Positions 20,971 to 32,549 of a stretch of 64,000 bases of DNA are shown one piece after another. The stretch is taken from contig NC_092333.1 in NCBI RefSeq assembly GCF_046630445.1, positions 3,186,001 to 3,250,000 of the forward strand, in the 5' to 3' direction. The DNA comes from Rutidosis leptorrhynchoides. Lineage: Eukaryota; Streptophyta; Magnoliopsida; Asterales; Asteraceae. Made by a program: the position numbers and the translations under genes. Within the stretch, counting starts at the first letter, position 1. The number at the start of each line of letters is the position of its first letter. A model generated the notes under the pieces. It ran no database searches. It had not been told where the DNA came from and saw only the letters and a list, made by a program, of their open reading frames with translations.

Positions 20971-22887
20971 TTACCGCATCCATGATCCTCTTGTAGTTCT
21001 AGATTGATATATCTCCATTCGTTGTTTCGATTCGTTGATGATGTTTTCTAGCGATGAATCTTGCGTAAAATGACCTTGTTTCAAGGCCCATTCCAGCACA
21101 ACTAGCACCTCATCTTGTGCTAACGTCTCGCTATCGGGTACATGCATAGCTAGGTAACAAAGAAGAATAAGTGCCGGAACTTGAACCACTTGTTCCCCAA
21201 AATACGTTAGTTGAATCAAATGTATTGATCCTCCTTCGTTTATTATCGTTTTGCAATGTGTCACGTGTAGAAAGTTATCAGGGCACGCGAATTTGATGAG
21301 CGTCACTATCGCTTCAGAGGTAACTTCTGTTTCCATGTTGTCCAGGAGCTCGACAATAGGGGGAATGATTCTCGTTTCGGTTGCACGAAATGTTCTTGCC
21401 AGGTGTCCGAGTGCTCGGATACTTGGGACAAGAAAGTCAGAGTTTGCATTTCTAACAATTTTGAGAAACTGGTCTACTACGGCCCGAGCAGCTGGAGATG
21501 TCGGCTTGAACCCCGAATGTCTTAGCTCGACGTGTTGTTCAGCCACTTCGGTGATTTTCATCAACGCCATAGCTGAATTGTATTGTATTTCATACTCACC
21601 CTTTTCTAAAAGTACCGCAAAACAAAGAAGTGCTCGTGACTCGGTAATGCTTTTACAAATCGCTACATTACCCGCACAAAGGTGCCATAACGCCCGGGCT
21701 GCCATTGCTTTCATTTGGGATTTCGTTGTCGGGTCTTCTAACTCCCTCGATTTAATGCTTGCTCCGGCCAACACGATTTGTTTTTTGTTATTTCTATAGT
21801 TACGTGACCTCCCGTTACGGCTCTTGCCTGGTTTTTCAATCATCGTATTAGTAACTACATCGTGTATATCGTTCGTTTTCAACACCCCAGCTGCCTGACG
21901 CACAACCTGACACTTTTCTTGTTCACCTGTCCCGTCTACACCATTTTTGCTACTGCTTGTATCCGATTTCGCCATAACCACCGTATGAATCGACATATTT
22001 TGCTTGTTAGCAATCGAATATCTACTATGTTCCTGAATCGTTTCAAACGCTAAGTGACCAACGAGCAACCGAATCACATTGTTTTGCAAGAAATGTTCTT
22101 GACATTTTTCATAGTTTGCGGCTAACTCTGAAACTGCCCACGCTACAACAAGTTGCACTTTCATATGTGAAAATTTTAAGATTTTTGCAAAGACAGCACA
22201 TACACCCGCGTTTATTATATGTTCCACACTTTGAGGATCTCGGCCCAATAGCCCAATGGCTCGGGCCGCATTCTCTTGGGCGTCCTCATTCCCATCTTTC
22301 GCAAGCTTTAAAAGTGGTGGCACACCACCTTCCTCGATAATTAACTTGCCGTATCGCTCATTATCGCGTGCTAACGAAACGAGTGATATAGCTCCCTCAG
22401 CCCGTTCATCCAATGTGCCCGAACATAAAATTGCAATTTGCTCCCAAATCAAACATAATGTGGGCTCATTTGCGGCAATTGGGGGTAGCCCAAGATACTC
22501 GTCATCCCGATCAACGGACGGGGTTGATACACGAAGGAGCCACGAGACGTCTCCTATTGAATTCTCAAGTTGTTGTAACGTTCTACGGATAATGGCAGTT
22601 GGTATGATTTTGAAAACACGACGTAGCCCATTTCGACTACATTTATATACAAGATGTAACGCTTTTTCGAGTGCTTGTTCTGTTTCATCAATTATTCGTC
22701 GTGTGGGTCGTTCATAAAGATCGTTGTTCACACGGGCCACTTGGCGAAGAAGGTTACCTAACTTTTCGGTTTTGGCTTTGATCTCAGCACAATCTTGTTT
22801 AAACGAACAAACGTATTCGGATGCTTTTATGACTTGGTCTGTTAACTGTATTGGCCTTGATATAATCTGTTTTACGATATCGGACAT
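20971..22887 (-). CDS. ARO: ARMADILLO REPEAT ONLY (ARO) family protein
   Basis: The product has 638 residues in one exon. The start is taken at 22887 (MSDIVKQIISRPIQL), because ARO proteins begin exactly this way; the longer open frame adds 16 residues with no family match. The N-terminal helical domain includes FKQDCAEIKAKTEKLGNLLRQ and LYERPTRRIIDETEQAL, then LENSIGDVSWLLRVS. A long armadillo-repeat region follows from about residue 150 (SLARDNERYGKLIIEEGGVP, AIGLLGRDPQSVEHI). A short basic variable insert lies near 355-380, and the armadillo repeats continue to about residue 610, ending YQSRTTRGSWMR. Length agrees with Arabidopsis ARO1-4 (roughly 615-665 residues). Arabidopsis ARO proteins act in polarised tip growth: ARO1 in pollen tubes, ARO2-4 in vegetative cells, with small-GTPase and actin control. 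It is closest by eye to ARO1-3; which one is not decided. Confidence 0.93.
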   Translation of the reverse strand: MSDIVKQIISRPIQLTDQVIKASEYVCSFKQDCAEIKAKTEKLGNLLRQVARVNNDLYERPTRRIIDETEQALEKALHLVYKCSRNGLRRVFKIIPTAIIRRTLQQLENSIGDVSWLLRVSTPSVDRDDEYLGLPPIAANEPTLCLIWEQIAILCSGTLDERAEGAISLVSLARDNERYGKLIIEEGGVPPLLKLAKDGNEDAQENAARAIGLLGRDPQSVEHIINAGVCAVFAKILKFSHMKVQLVVAWAVSELAANYEKCQEHFLQNNVIRLLVGHLAFETIQEHSRYSIANKQNMSIHTVVMAKSDTSSSKNGVDGTGEQEKCQVVRQAAGVLKTNDIHDVVTNTMIEKPGKSRNGRSRNYRNNKKQIVLAGASIKSRELEDPTTKSQMKAMAARALWHLCAGNVAICKSITESRALLCFAVLLEKGEYEIQYNSAMALMKITEVAEQHVELRHSGFKPTSPAARAVVDQFLKIVRNANSDFLVPSIRALGHLARTFRATETRIIPPIVELLDNMETEVTSEAIVTLIKFACPDNFLHVTHCKTIINEGGSIHLIQLTYFGEQVVQVPALILLCYLAMHVPDSETLAQDEVLVVLEWALKQGHFTQDSSLENIINESKQRMEIYQSRTTRGSWMR

Positions 22888-23389
22888 TGCCAATAAAAGA
22901 CCACCTTCCACGGCGGTCAAATAATTGTAATACAAATCGTATTAATTGGGTAATTTACAACAATGTGGCTAGTAAATATTCGATGTCGTGGGTTCCTTGC
23001 AATTTACAGTGGTGGTGGCGGTGGTGAATGGAGGTGATGATGATCGGAAAATTTGTGATTAAGAAAAATGTTCCAGAGAGGAATTTGGTATGCCAAAAAC
23101 GGCAATGAATAGACCAATTTTCTAGGGAGTGCAATGAGTGATGAGAATAATATGGTAACAATGTGATTGAATAACATAATGTTAGTTTGTGAGATCTAGA
23201 AAATTAATTCATATGCGATTTAATTCATTTTTACAAAAAAAATAAAATAAATAATAATAAAAAAAAGGCTAAACGTAAACATTGTTGAATTATGTAAAGC
23301 ATGAATATATTTTCTTTTTAAATATTGACTTTCTTTATATAATTTTGATATTAGTATTATTCATGAAAACGATTAGTTATAAATCGGAA

Positions 23390-23392
<3 letters not shown>
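22888..23392 (-). promoter_or_regulatory. ARO gene upstream region
   Basis: This is the 5' flank of the ARO gene on the minus strand. The first 250 bp are C/T-rich with CACC/CATC repeats, as is usual for a plant 5' leader. Farther out it becomes AT-rich. No TATA box could be placed with confidence. Confidence 0.4.

Positions 23393-23468
<76 letters not shown>
23393..23468. repeat. (TA)n microsatellite
   Basis: About 37 uninterrupted TA dinucleotides lie about 500 bp upstream of the ARO start codon. It is likely to vary in length between individuals. Confidence 0.97.
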
Positions 23469-23470
<2 letters not shown>

Positions 23471-24239
23471 TATATGGTTAAATTAACCCGTTTAACATTT
23501 CCTTTTTTTTTACCACAATTGTATTAGACATGTCCAAGGGGTTTGGAAATCGTTAACTTTATTATCGATAACAAATACACTATACACAATTTTTTTTTTT
23601 TAAGGCGAAAAATTAATATATTAAAAAAACCTTTATTGGAACAATGAAGAAAATACAACATATTATATTGTAAGAGCCTTGTAAGCCCAAAGGAAATGAA
23701 AGAAATTGACAAAACATCGGGACTAACACCTAAAAGACACACCAAGACCAACCGAACCGAGCTTAGAAGCATACTCGATCCAGGAAACGCAGACACCCAA
23801 CAGAGAGGTCCGGAACCCTTACTGGGCTTAGAAGCCCACGAAAACAGTGCAACATTATTGAGAGCCCAACATTGGAATTAAGAAACATGTAGCTAAAAGA
23901 AGAATCCATTTTTGAGTCTCTTTAAGCATTGACAAGAAAACTGTGGCCCTAACAAATCATGATAGAACTGGAGCCCATAGAAGTAATCCACCCACTGAAG
24001 CCCAAAAAGAAGAAAAATCTATTGATATTCACCAAACCGAACCCGAATCGAAGGTTTGAGTCATCTTCCCCAATTGGGTTGTAGAGCTATACTCCTAAAT
24101 TGTAGAAATCGATTGAGGGATTGAAGGAAAACCAGCTGCAATTGAACCCACGAAGACAACATAGAAAACTACTTGAAGATATCAGCCTTGTTACTTGCTG
24201 AAACAGGTGTGGAACATTGTGCAATTGGATTATGGACCC

Positions 24240-24720
24240 TCAAATCTTTTTTTTTTTTTTTGGAGTGTCGTCATCGACCATGTTCGGCATGAAAACCCCA
24301 AAATTGACCAACTCTTCTTTAAAAGTGAGCTTTTTTCCTCCATATTGATTACGGTTCTGGTTATTATTTTTTGGCTTAGAAGATTCACCAACTACATGAT
24401 GAATTTCACTTGAAGTATCAAACAAACTAGAGAGATTAGTGGCATTGTCTAATCAGTCATTTGATTTGAAGTTTCCTTTGTCCAATTTGCAATTATCATT
24501 GGTGAAAATAACAGGAACATCACTGGATTTTACAGGAAAGCATCTAGCTTTGATTTTCTCACAAGAATCTTTACAACTTGAGCCAATACACTGATTCTCT
24601 TCGCCGTATATTGAAGGGCTAGACGAAATAATTTTTGAACCAACCGAATTTTCTGTAACAGAATCGAAAACAGCAGGGGAGTCAGGTTAACTTTGAAGCA
24701 TGATTAGCAAAGGTGGTGTT
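24240..24720 (-). pseudogene. LINE ORF1-like fragment, C-terminal side
   Basis: The minus strand encodes Ser/Asn-rich segments (PDSPAVFDSVTENSVGSK) and, after an in-frame stop near 24450, a 61-codon stretch ending VNFGVFMPNMVDDDTPKKKKK. Low-complexity acidic and basic tails of this type are usual at the end of plant LINE ORF1. The match is by composition and position only. Confidence 0.35.
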
Positions 24721-24815
24721 ATCAGTAAGAGTTTTTGACTAGCTTTTAGTTGGAAGGTTTAAAGAGGTAGATGAAAAAAGAGAATTGGAAGGGATTTTTG
24801 AGGGTATTTGGGTAA

Positions 24816-25466
24816 GACCGGTTGTAACGGGGGTGGGCTCACACCGTGGGAGCCGACGTGGCAACCGGCCACGCTAACCCCGAGGGAGTAGCGGCGCGTG
24901 GGGAAGGGGCGGGAAGAGGGGCAGCAGTTTGGTGCGTGGCTTGGCAACGCGCAGAGAGACGGGTGTGGGAGGGTGGATAGTCCACGTGACGCGAGCTAGA
25001 TGGCTAATCTGGGCAGTGAGTGGGTCCCATGTCAATTCTAGCTACCATGAAATAAAAGAAGAAAATGGAAATTTAAGTTTCAGTGACTCCATGGATATGG
25101 AGTTGAAGATAGATATTGGGGAGAGAAGATAAAAGTAGGTGGGTGTGTATGTAATAAATAAATAAAAATAAATACGGATATCAACATACATATGCATATT
25201 GATTTTATTTTTATTTAGAAACGGAGTATTATATTACTCCCTAATTTTAACTTAGACATAGAGTATTATTTATTAGTAAAGTTTAATAAATAAATAAAAC
25301 AGAAAAAATTAAAAATAAAATGCCACATCAGCTTTCCACTAACTCACACCACAAACCCACATCACAAACCCACACCACCACTGATTCACTCAAACAACCC
25401 ACAAGTCCTAATCATCAAAAAACAACCCACGCCCACAACTTACGTCCCCTACCGTTACGAATGGTC
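24816..25466. mobile_element. GC-rich Harbinger-type MITE, 651 bp
   Basis: The left end GACCGGTTGTAACGGGGGTG and the right end (reverse complement GACCATTCGTAACGGTAGGG) are imperfect inverted repeats. Both are flanked by TAA (24813-24815 and 25467-25469), the PIF/Harbinger target. The first 250 bp are strikingly GC-rich compared with the surroundings. No transposase is encoded. It sits within the ORF1-like frame of LINE remnant 2, so it arrived later. Confidence 0.7.
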
Positions 25467-25469
25467 TAA

Positions 25470-26016
25470 GGGTAGGATAGTCTTTTTCTAAAAGTTTAAA
25501 AGGAACGTGATTGGATGATTGTAGAGAGGTTGAATTTCCCTTGAGCCCATCCCCTGCAACTTGTACTTTATCTCTTTTGGTTGAAGAAAACAGAGATCTT
25601 TTTATTTTCTCTGTCTCCTTTACCTTTACCATGAAAATTGCATGTGACACTTTCTCCAACGAATTGTGAACCACCGATGTTACCGTTGCACTAGTTTTAG
25701 TTCGAGTTTTGAATTTCAAATCATCACCTGAAACGTACACCTCGCCCTCCTCCGGTGGCGATTCCGGCATAAATTCCGGTACCGGAATATTATTATCATC
25801 AAACAAGTAATGATTCTCTGCTTCAGACATGAAAATTCGAAACCCATCGTTGAATTCATCAATGATAACATCACTAATGATTTCGATAGATTCATCATGA
25901 TGCACTCCTTCCACCCACAAGTTCCAAGATGAAAGATTCTCAATACACAAATGATATTGATACATCATCAATTTTGGAATGATAAGAGTTACACACATAT
26001 AAAATGTTTCATTCAA
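25470..26016 (-). pseudogene. LINE ORF1-like fragment, middle part
   Basis: The minus-strand frame reads from 26016. It carries a segment like the post-DUF4283 part of LINE ORF1 (ENLSSWNLWVEGVHHDES), acidic residues, then a basic KTRTKTSATVT region, to LEKDYPTL where the MITE begins. The 20 or so codons that continue into the MITE are not part of the original protein. The N-terminal RRM expected for ORF1 is missing, so the copy is 5'-truncated. Confidence 0.4.
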
Positions 26017-26030
26017 TGCAGCTTAATGTG

Positions 26031-26772
26031 TGTCAGCAAAACCCTTATTATTTTAATATTATAATTTAATTCAATTTTTCTTATTTTTATTATAATTAAC
26101 TATTACTAATTATTATAGTATTATATTTAATAATAATTAAAATTAAAATTAATATTATGATTATTATTTATTACTATTATAATTTTTTTGATATAATTTA
26201 TTATTATTATTATAATTATAATTATAATAATAACTTAAAAAGTGCAATGGTGTCATGGTGGGTGGCAAGTTGAAGAAATAATAGCATGTCTTTTAGACCA
26301 CTGTTATCTGAAGCCTGGTTGAAGCTTCATTGCAGCTTCCTTCAACAACGTCATTATTAGCATGTGTGGTTGAAGTTCCATTGAAAAGCCCGTGATGCTA
26401 AATGTCGTTGTATAGCATTTTGTACCACGAAGCTCCTTGCTTTGCTTGTTTATACTAAACGGATTAAATGTTATACATTGTATTGATTAATTACTTCTGG
26501 TTGGTTCATTTTTTGGTGAGTCCATTGTTGAAGTGACGCTGATGTAGCACAATGTGATTGTATGATATGTGTCATAGGGGATAGCAAGATCGATACATAT
26601 TTTATTTCGATACAGATTTCATTGTGGCAGTTTAATATGGTGTAAGGAGTTAAATTTTGTACCTTAAAGCCCTCATCTTGTGAGCCTATTAAAATTGATA
26701 TCAATAAAATATCACCTTTTCTAAAAGTTATACTCCGTATTTATTACGGAGTATATGAAACTAAAATGTTAG

Positions 26773-26811
<39 letters not shown>

Positions 26812-29800
26812 GAAATGTTAAATAATCCATGCTTTTAATATAAAGTACAAATATTTAATCTAGTACTAGAATTACTAAACCTTTTAAAAAAAACACGTGT
26901 CATGATTTTGGACGGAGATTACCAATAACTATTTGATGACATATAGTTGGAAGTTAGAAGTAACGCAGATACTTGTTCCTGTGTAGACACATAAGAAACA
27001 TCTGCATATTCAAAAAGAGCCGTAGAACGCATTATTTACCCACAAAAGTAGATAAAAAAATAAGTACATACATAACACAAATGAGTCATGTAAAAGAGTA
27101 GCTATAAGAATATGCAATTGCAAGTAACATTAGCACTATCTTTGCTTACAATGCATCTCTTGAATTCCTTATGAATCACGTATCACATATTCACATATCA
27201 CATTATATTAGAGACAGAAATTTCACACACAAATCTCAAAACGAATCCATTATGATCGTATTTGTTAATATAATGGGTCAAACAGGTCACAGACATTGAA
27301 ATATTAATATATATCTATTTGTTAACATAACGGGTCAAAAATACACAATGGCTATATTTGCAGGGGATGAGTGAACTCACTTCATAAATTATAGACTATA
27401 GTTATAGTACTGTATGGAAATTGTTATCAGTTGAATTGTAGTACATACAGAGCAATCAAATTGAATATACCAATATTTTTGTCTAACTAACAACATGAGA
27501 ATTACATATTTTTATTAACTATTATAAACATCTAAATTTAGATAAGGTTCAAAATTGATTGTAGGTTAATACTGAAATTGTATTGTACGGGTAATCAGTT
27601 AACTAAAATCATAATCAGGATCAACATCATTAAATTCATAATCAGAGCCTAAAATAATATCAAATATAGAAGTTCAAGTAGTAAAAGTACAACTGTTTCA
27701 TCCCTGGATAAGGTGATTAGTACCTCCCATTTGATTCATCGTAAACATAAATAGATTCGTAAGAAGCTGACTAATACCCCTAATATGATTAATACCCCTT
27801 ATATTATTCACAGAAACTTTGATTATAAATGTGTGTCTGAAAGGACAGATAGTCAATGACTTGTAGTTTCAATCGCATTGTCAGATTAAATTCTTGTTGA
27901 ACTATTTGTGGAGGTTTATGATTTTAATGGGGTATATGTGATTACGAACGTATGCACATCCTGTCGGTCATATAAAGCAAAATATCAAGGACAGATCTTA
28001 CTTAGCAGCCTGTTATTCCATTTTGCACAGATGCTTATTTCATGACATGATAAATAAAAAACATACCACACGTTTGGCAATGGAAGAAATTCGTACACCT
28101 CCGACTCTGAAGTGATATCATCAGCTTAAGCTTATATAAGAAAAATAACCATTCATAATTTGACAAGAAATTAATTTAAGTATAATATGCCTTGAAAGTT
28201 GAAAAGGCGTTACCTCATTGGGGTCAGCCACTAAAGAAGCATATAATGTTAATAGCAAAAAAAACAGTCTTTATGATCTTAGGAAGAGCATTGTGGCACG
28301 AAAAAACATATATCAGATGTTCAAAAAACCAGCAATAAATAAGTGCCGACAGTCACTGAATAATTAGAAAACAGAGATAACACCGAAAAGATGTATGGCT
28401 TTTACCTCACACACATGTCCTCTTCTGACCGCATACTTGTCTCATCCTATTCCTGCAAGCTGATTGACCTATTGTATTTTTTGAAAATAAATTAGGAGCA
28501 TAAACCTCAAAGTCAATGATGGTCTTTTAATATTTAACCGAACCATAAGATGACTGATGATATTTATACCATGTATTAATAAGATGATACTTACATATCC
28601 AACTCGCCAACCAACCATCCTGTAAGCTTTAGAGATGGAAAAAAAAATGTTGATAGTGTGATCTCTCTCGTAACAAAAGAGTGTTTCAAAACATCATACA
28701 TCACGTACCTGTTCGATATTTTCCCAAAGAAATTTATAGGTAAAAGATGATCTTTTAATTTGAACATATTGAAAAAAGGAATATTTCTTTTAAAGTAGCA
28801 GCTGCTGGAAAAATGTCTGAACCAAAAAGCGTTTGGTCTAATATTAGATTAGATCCATTAAGAAAGGATTCTTTCTGTTCTGAAAGTAATTCTAAAAAGA
28901 GGTACCTATATGGCTATCTATATCAGAACCATCAAACCATTGGTCTCAAGAAAGCGCCGCCTACTTATTCAAAAACTGTAAGTAGGTGATTAAAGGTGAA
29001 AAGAGACCTCGTTGTTAGGGTTAACCACATCAAAAATATGCCAATTAGGTCTAGCTGGATTATTTTGACGGATAGAACCAGCAATCGTCAAAAATGGATT
29101 CGAGTAGGCTAGATTTCAAAAAAGAAAGCAAGCCTGCAAGTTACAATCATCAAATGAGCAGAGCCAATATCGTAGCATCCTTGATTGATATAAATAATAA
29201 AGGATTCTTTATGATTGACCACCATTCCCATGATTAAGAGGTTCACACCTGAGGAGATTCTCAGGGCAGAAAATATAAATCATCCCTGGAAAATAAAACT
29301 AAAATAGAAAACTAAAATTTATGGAAATGGGTTTAACAAAAGACACATCACTAAAGCATGCTAGAACACCTTCATTGGGACCATCAATGACAATAAAGAG
29401 GTTGACATAGTTGATATTACCACAAATGAGCAAAAATTAAGCGTGCTTACCATAGACGTCTCTTTCAATCCATGCTTTGCAAAGGCACAAGACCACCACT
29501 GCTTCTAATTAATTGACCAAAAAATGCAAGAAAAAAGACCTGATGAGTAATGAAAATCATATGAGAACTAAAAATTGGGTAGAACGAAAGCAACAACAAC
29601 AACAAATGTAGACACAAAACACAATCTAGTCACAATTGAAACGAGCTTACTAACAAAAAACACAAACTAATCATCCAGCACTCGCACACATGGGAAACCA
29701 AGAAACCAGATAATGATATGAACATTATAACAAGGATAAAGAAAAAAAATGCAAGGACCTCTGATGCAACTAGGACTTGAAAAGTAAACAAATAAGACTT

Positions 29801-30018
29801 CAAGTGTTTCAAGGGATCACCAATATAACATGTAATCCGTTGTATTCGCCCCATATTTATAGGAAACAACGAAAGTAAAATTAAGTTTAGGCATAGAGTG
29901 TAAACTTTCACTAAAAGCCCTTTCGAGTTCGTGTTTCAGCCACTCAAACCAATTCTTATTATGTTCAATGAAAAATGGAAGCAGTTTATGCAACTTCACA
30001 TTTACATCTAATCATGTA
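26031..30018. other. Noncoding AT-rich stretch
   Basis: No credible gene frame was seen. It contains the foldback at 26729-26755, a 33-base A run at 26777-26809, and A/T-rich low complexity at 26040-26240. Some GGGTCAAAC-type phrases near 27270-27350 resemble MITE fragments, but no end pairs were found. The right part may include introns or a 3' untranslated region of the minus-strand exons that begin near 30.6 kb. Confidence 0.5.
26729..26755. repeat. Perfect 11-bp foldback
   Basis: TATACTCCGTA and TACGGAGTATA form 11-bp inverted arms around a 5-base TTTAT loop. The ACTCCGTA phrase also appears as single arms at about 20735 and within the MITE near 25222. It may be a transposon footprint or a very short foldback element. 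Confidence 0.6.
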
Positions 30019-30272
30019 CTCCCTCCATCCCATATTGATACTCCACTATTCCATTATTTTGGGTTGTTCGAAATTAATAGTCCACCTCTATACATAGATA
30101 AGAATAATAAGGTAAAGTTCTTACATGCCCTTAACTTTTGCATATAAGACAAACAAATAAGTAAGAAGTAAAGGGTAAAAGTGTAAAGTAAACAAACCGT
30201 ATAGTGTAATGATGATATTTCTTGAATTGTGTGTTTTCTGTCTGGGAGTATAAAAATATGGGACAGAGGGAG
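30019..30272. mobile_element. Stowaway-type MITE (Tc1/mariner), 254 bp
   Basis: The left end CTCCCTCCATCCCATATT and the right end (reverse complement CTCCCTCTGTCCCATATT) are the classic Stowaway terminal inverted repeats. A TA target base pair precedes the left end (30017-30018). The right-hand copy reads TG, one base changed. No coding capacity. Confidence 0.85.
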
Positions 30273-32549
30273 TGATATTTTAGTACAGTTCAAACTTCAT
30301 GCGAGCATATGGAGAGATCAACTGTTAACAATCCAGATAACGAAACTAACCCTAGGATTAGATTGTTTTTCAAAACCTCTGTTCTGCAAGTTGGATAGTT
30401 GCCCCACTCTCCACAAACATACAATGATACCTCAGAAATGCTTTTACATGCTTTTTACATAGATTAATAACTGTTTCAAACTCAGCAACAAACTTGTAAT
30501 ACTTTAACTGACTATCAATAAAAATAAGCTTTTAAAATTTTATTATATAATGAGTTGTTCATATAGCCTGCTCTAACCTGTCAAGTAGTAGAGTTCGACA
30601 TGAAAAGCAACTTACATGGAATTTGGACTCTTGCGAAGATTCCATCAACACCAACCTCGAGATGCTTTACACATTAGCCTCATGTACCTGCAGGAACAAA
30701 TAACAAGAAGACAAGTTTATTCAACCACATCACTAAACAGTGTACACTACACCATTGGTTATGTTAACATCAAATTCTACAGTCGATGGATAACTTACGG
30801 GTCCGCCTTCCCCTCATCTATCCCCAAGAATTCAAATAGGTCCTTCGCCACTGCAATCAAAATACAACAATATATAGATAAACATACGCAAGTCAGATAG
30901 GGGTTGAGTAGCGAGCGGGTCAAGAGTCTCAAGATCAGTCATCTATTAATACAAGTCCAAAAACGGTCAGATATTTCAGGCAGCTAGCTTCTTTTCGAGC
31001 TCTTCAAGTGTAAGTAATACTTGAAGTTTCTAACGCCACTCACCAAAAGGAACGCATGTACAATCTTCACCAACGCTCTATGCCTTCACCTGCACACGTT
31101 TATATATCAGGCCCAAGTTTGTTTGGTATATCAATAATGGTAAAACTATATTGACTGAAACTAAGAGACTTTTAACAGAACTAGTACGAATATACCATCG
31201 ATAGATCAGTACTTCTACCCTGCAACAACAAACTAACTGAATTCTATAGCTCTGAGAAAGGTTGCTACCCCAGGAGCAAAATCATGTTGTCAAATCAGCT
31301 TTACCATATTTACATTGGCATATTGACATATTACCATATATATTGGTCACAAATAAAACTATGATAATGTGTCATACCAAGCCTTGAAATGCCAACAATT
31401 GTGTTTTTTTTTTTTTGTTTTACCACACCTGTCATTTTGCGGCAATTAAACAAGCAAGGAACGTTAACTCTAAACCCTGTCAAATATGTCTTTCTCTTTT
31501 ATATTTCATTAAAACTGTAAAGCCTACTGAACAAAATTTCTGAAAGTGTCATTGCTGTGTAATCCCCACCGTCCATCTTGACATGATTCATATCTTTCAA
31601 GCAATGTAAGAGATAAAGACTACATAAGTGCAACCTCTTATAATTAACAACTATACTCTATATAAATAACAAAAACTGATTTCTTGAATAAATGAAGGAT
31701 GAACCAGACAAAGATCCACATATTTCCAAGTAAGACAGTTATCAAAAAATCACCAGCACCTGTTGTTGCAGATTTTTCATCAAGAGGGCCAAGCTCAATT
31801 TCACCCCATAATGTTAATTGTTAACTTTTGAATAAACTTGCAAATATTAACGAGATATTCTGAGTTATAACTTGAAATCAAGCTTAAATTTTATTACTCC
31901 TTATGTTGTCCAACCGCCAGCAAATGCTATGGGGAATGCTCCTCTGACGAAAACGTAATCGTGTTTGAATGAAGATTGAGAAAGTAATGATATAACATTT
32001 TTTACGACAAATTTTATTTATGACACTATACCAATAGTAAGAAAAAAAATACAATATAAGTAAAGAGGAAAAAAAAAAAAAAAAAAAATTAATCCATGTA
32101 AAGTTTAAAAACTTAATTGTGTTTGAATTGAACTCTGGACAGATGTTCACTACATTCTCCTCAAGTTTAAGTTTCCTGCAAGACACACATGAACTGTACA
32201 TGATGGGCCATTGGGAGAAACACATTAAAATTGCTAAGATTTAATATAAGAATGACACACCCATTATCGACCAGCCAATCCCACCAGTAATGAAATCACC
32301 TGCAGACATGAAGGTGTCCTAATGATGGTAAACGGCACAAATAAACAGCTAAACTAGAAAAGGGAGATATTGACCAGACATCGTATTAGCATGTACTCAT
32401 TTGCTGTGAGAAAGATATGCAGAAAACACAAGTATATTGCAATAAAGATATAAAATAAGCCTAGGGAAACGTCCGCACATATATTAAGCCTTTGAGTAAG
32501 TAAAATAGCACAACCTTTAGAACGATCAAACTAAAAAATTGCCAAGAAT

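Larger units (their letters stand above)
23580..26030 (-). mobile_element. LINE remnant without ORF2, interrupted by a MITE
   Basis: On the minus strand the element ends in an A run (T run in the plus strand at about 23590-23600) preceded by TTTTTCGCCTT, a common plant LINE 3' end. Upstream lie a 3' tail (to about 24240), an ORF1-like C-terminal part (24240-24720) and an ORF1-like middle part (25470-26016). The two ORF1-like parts are separated by the 651-bp MITE at 24816-25466. No reverse transcriptase or endonuclease frame is present. The 5' end is truncated near 26030. No flanking duplication was identified. Confidence 0.5.

Noticed and set aside
22955-23161. Upstream ORF of the ARO gene
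   Set aside because: The frame has no clear ATG and no conservation could be judged; it is treated as ordinary 5' flank.
23282-23527. 81-aa frame with a long Ile-Tyr repeat
   Set aside because: It is a translation of the (TA)n microsatellite.
25408-26016. A single 202-aa gene on the minus strand
   Set aside because: Its last part reads into the MITE at 24816-25466, so it is a chimera of a LINE ORF1 fragment and MITE sequence.
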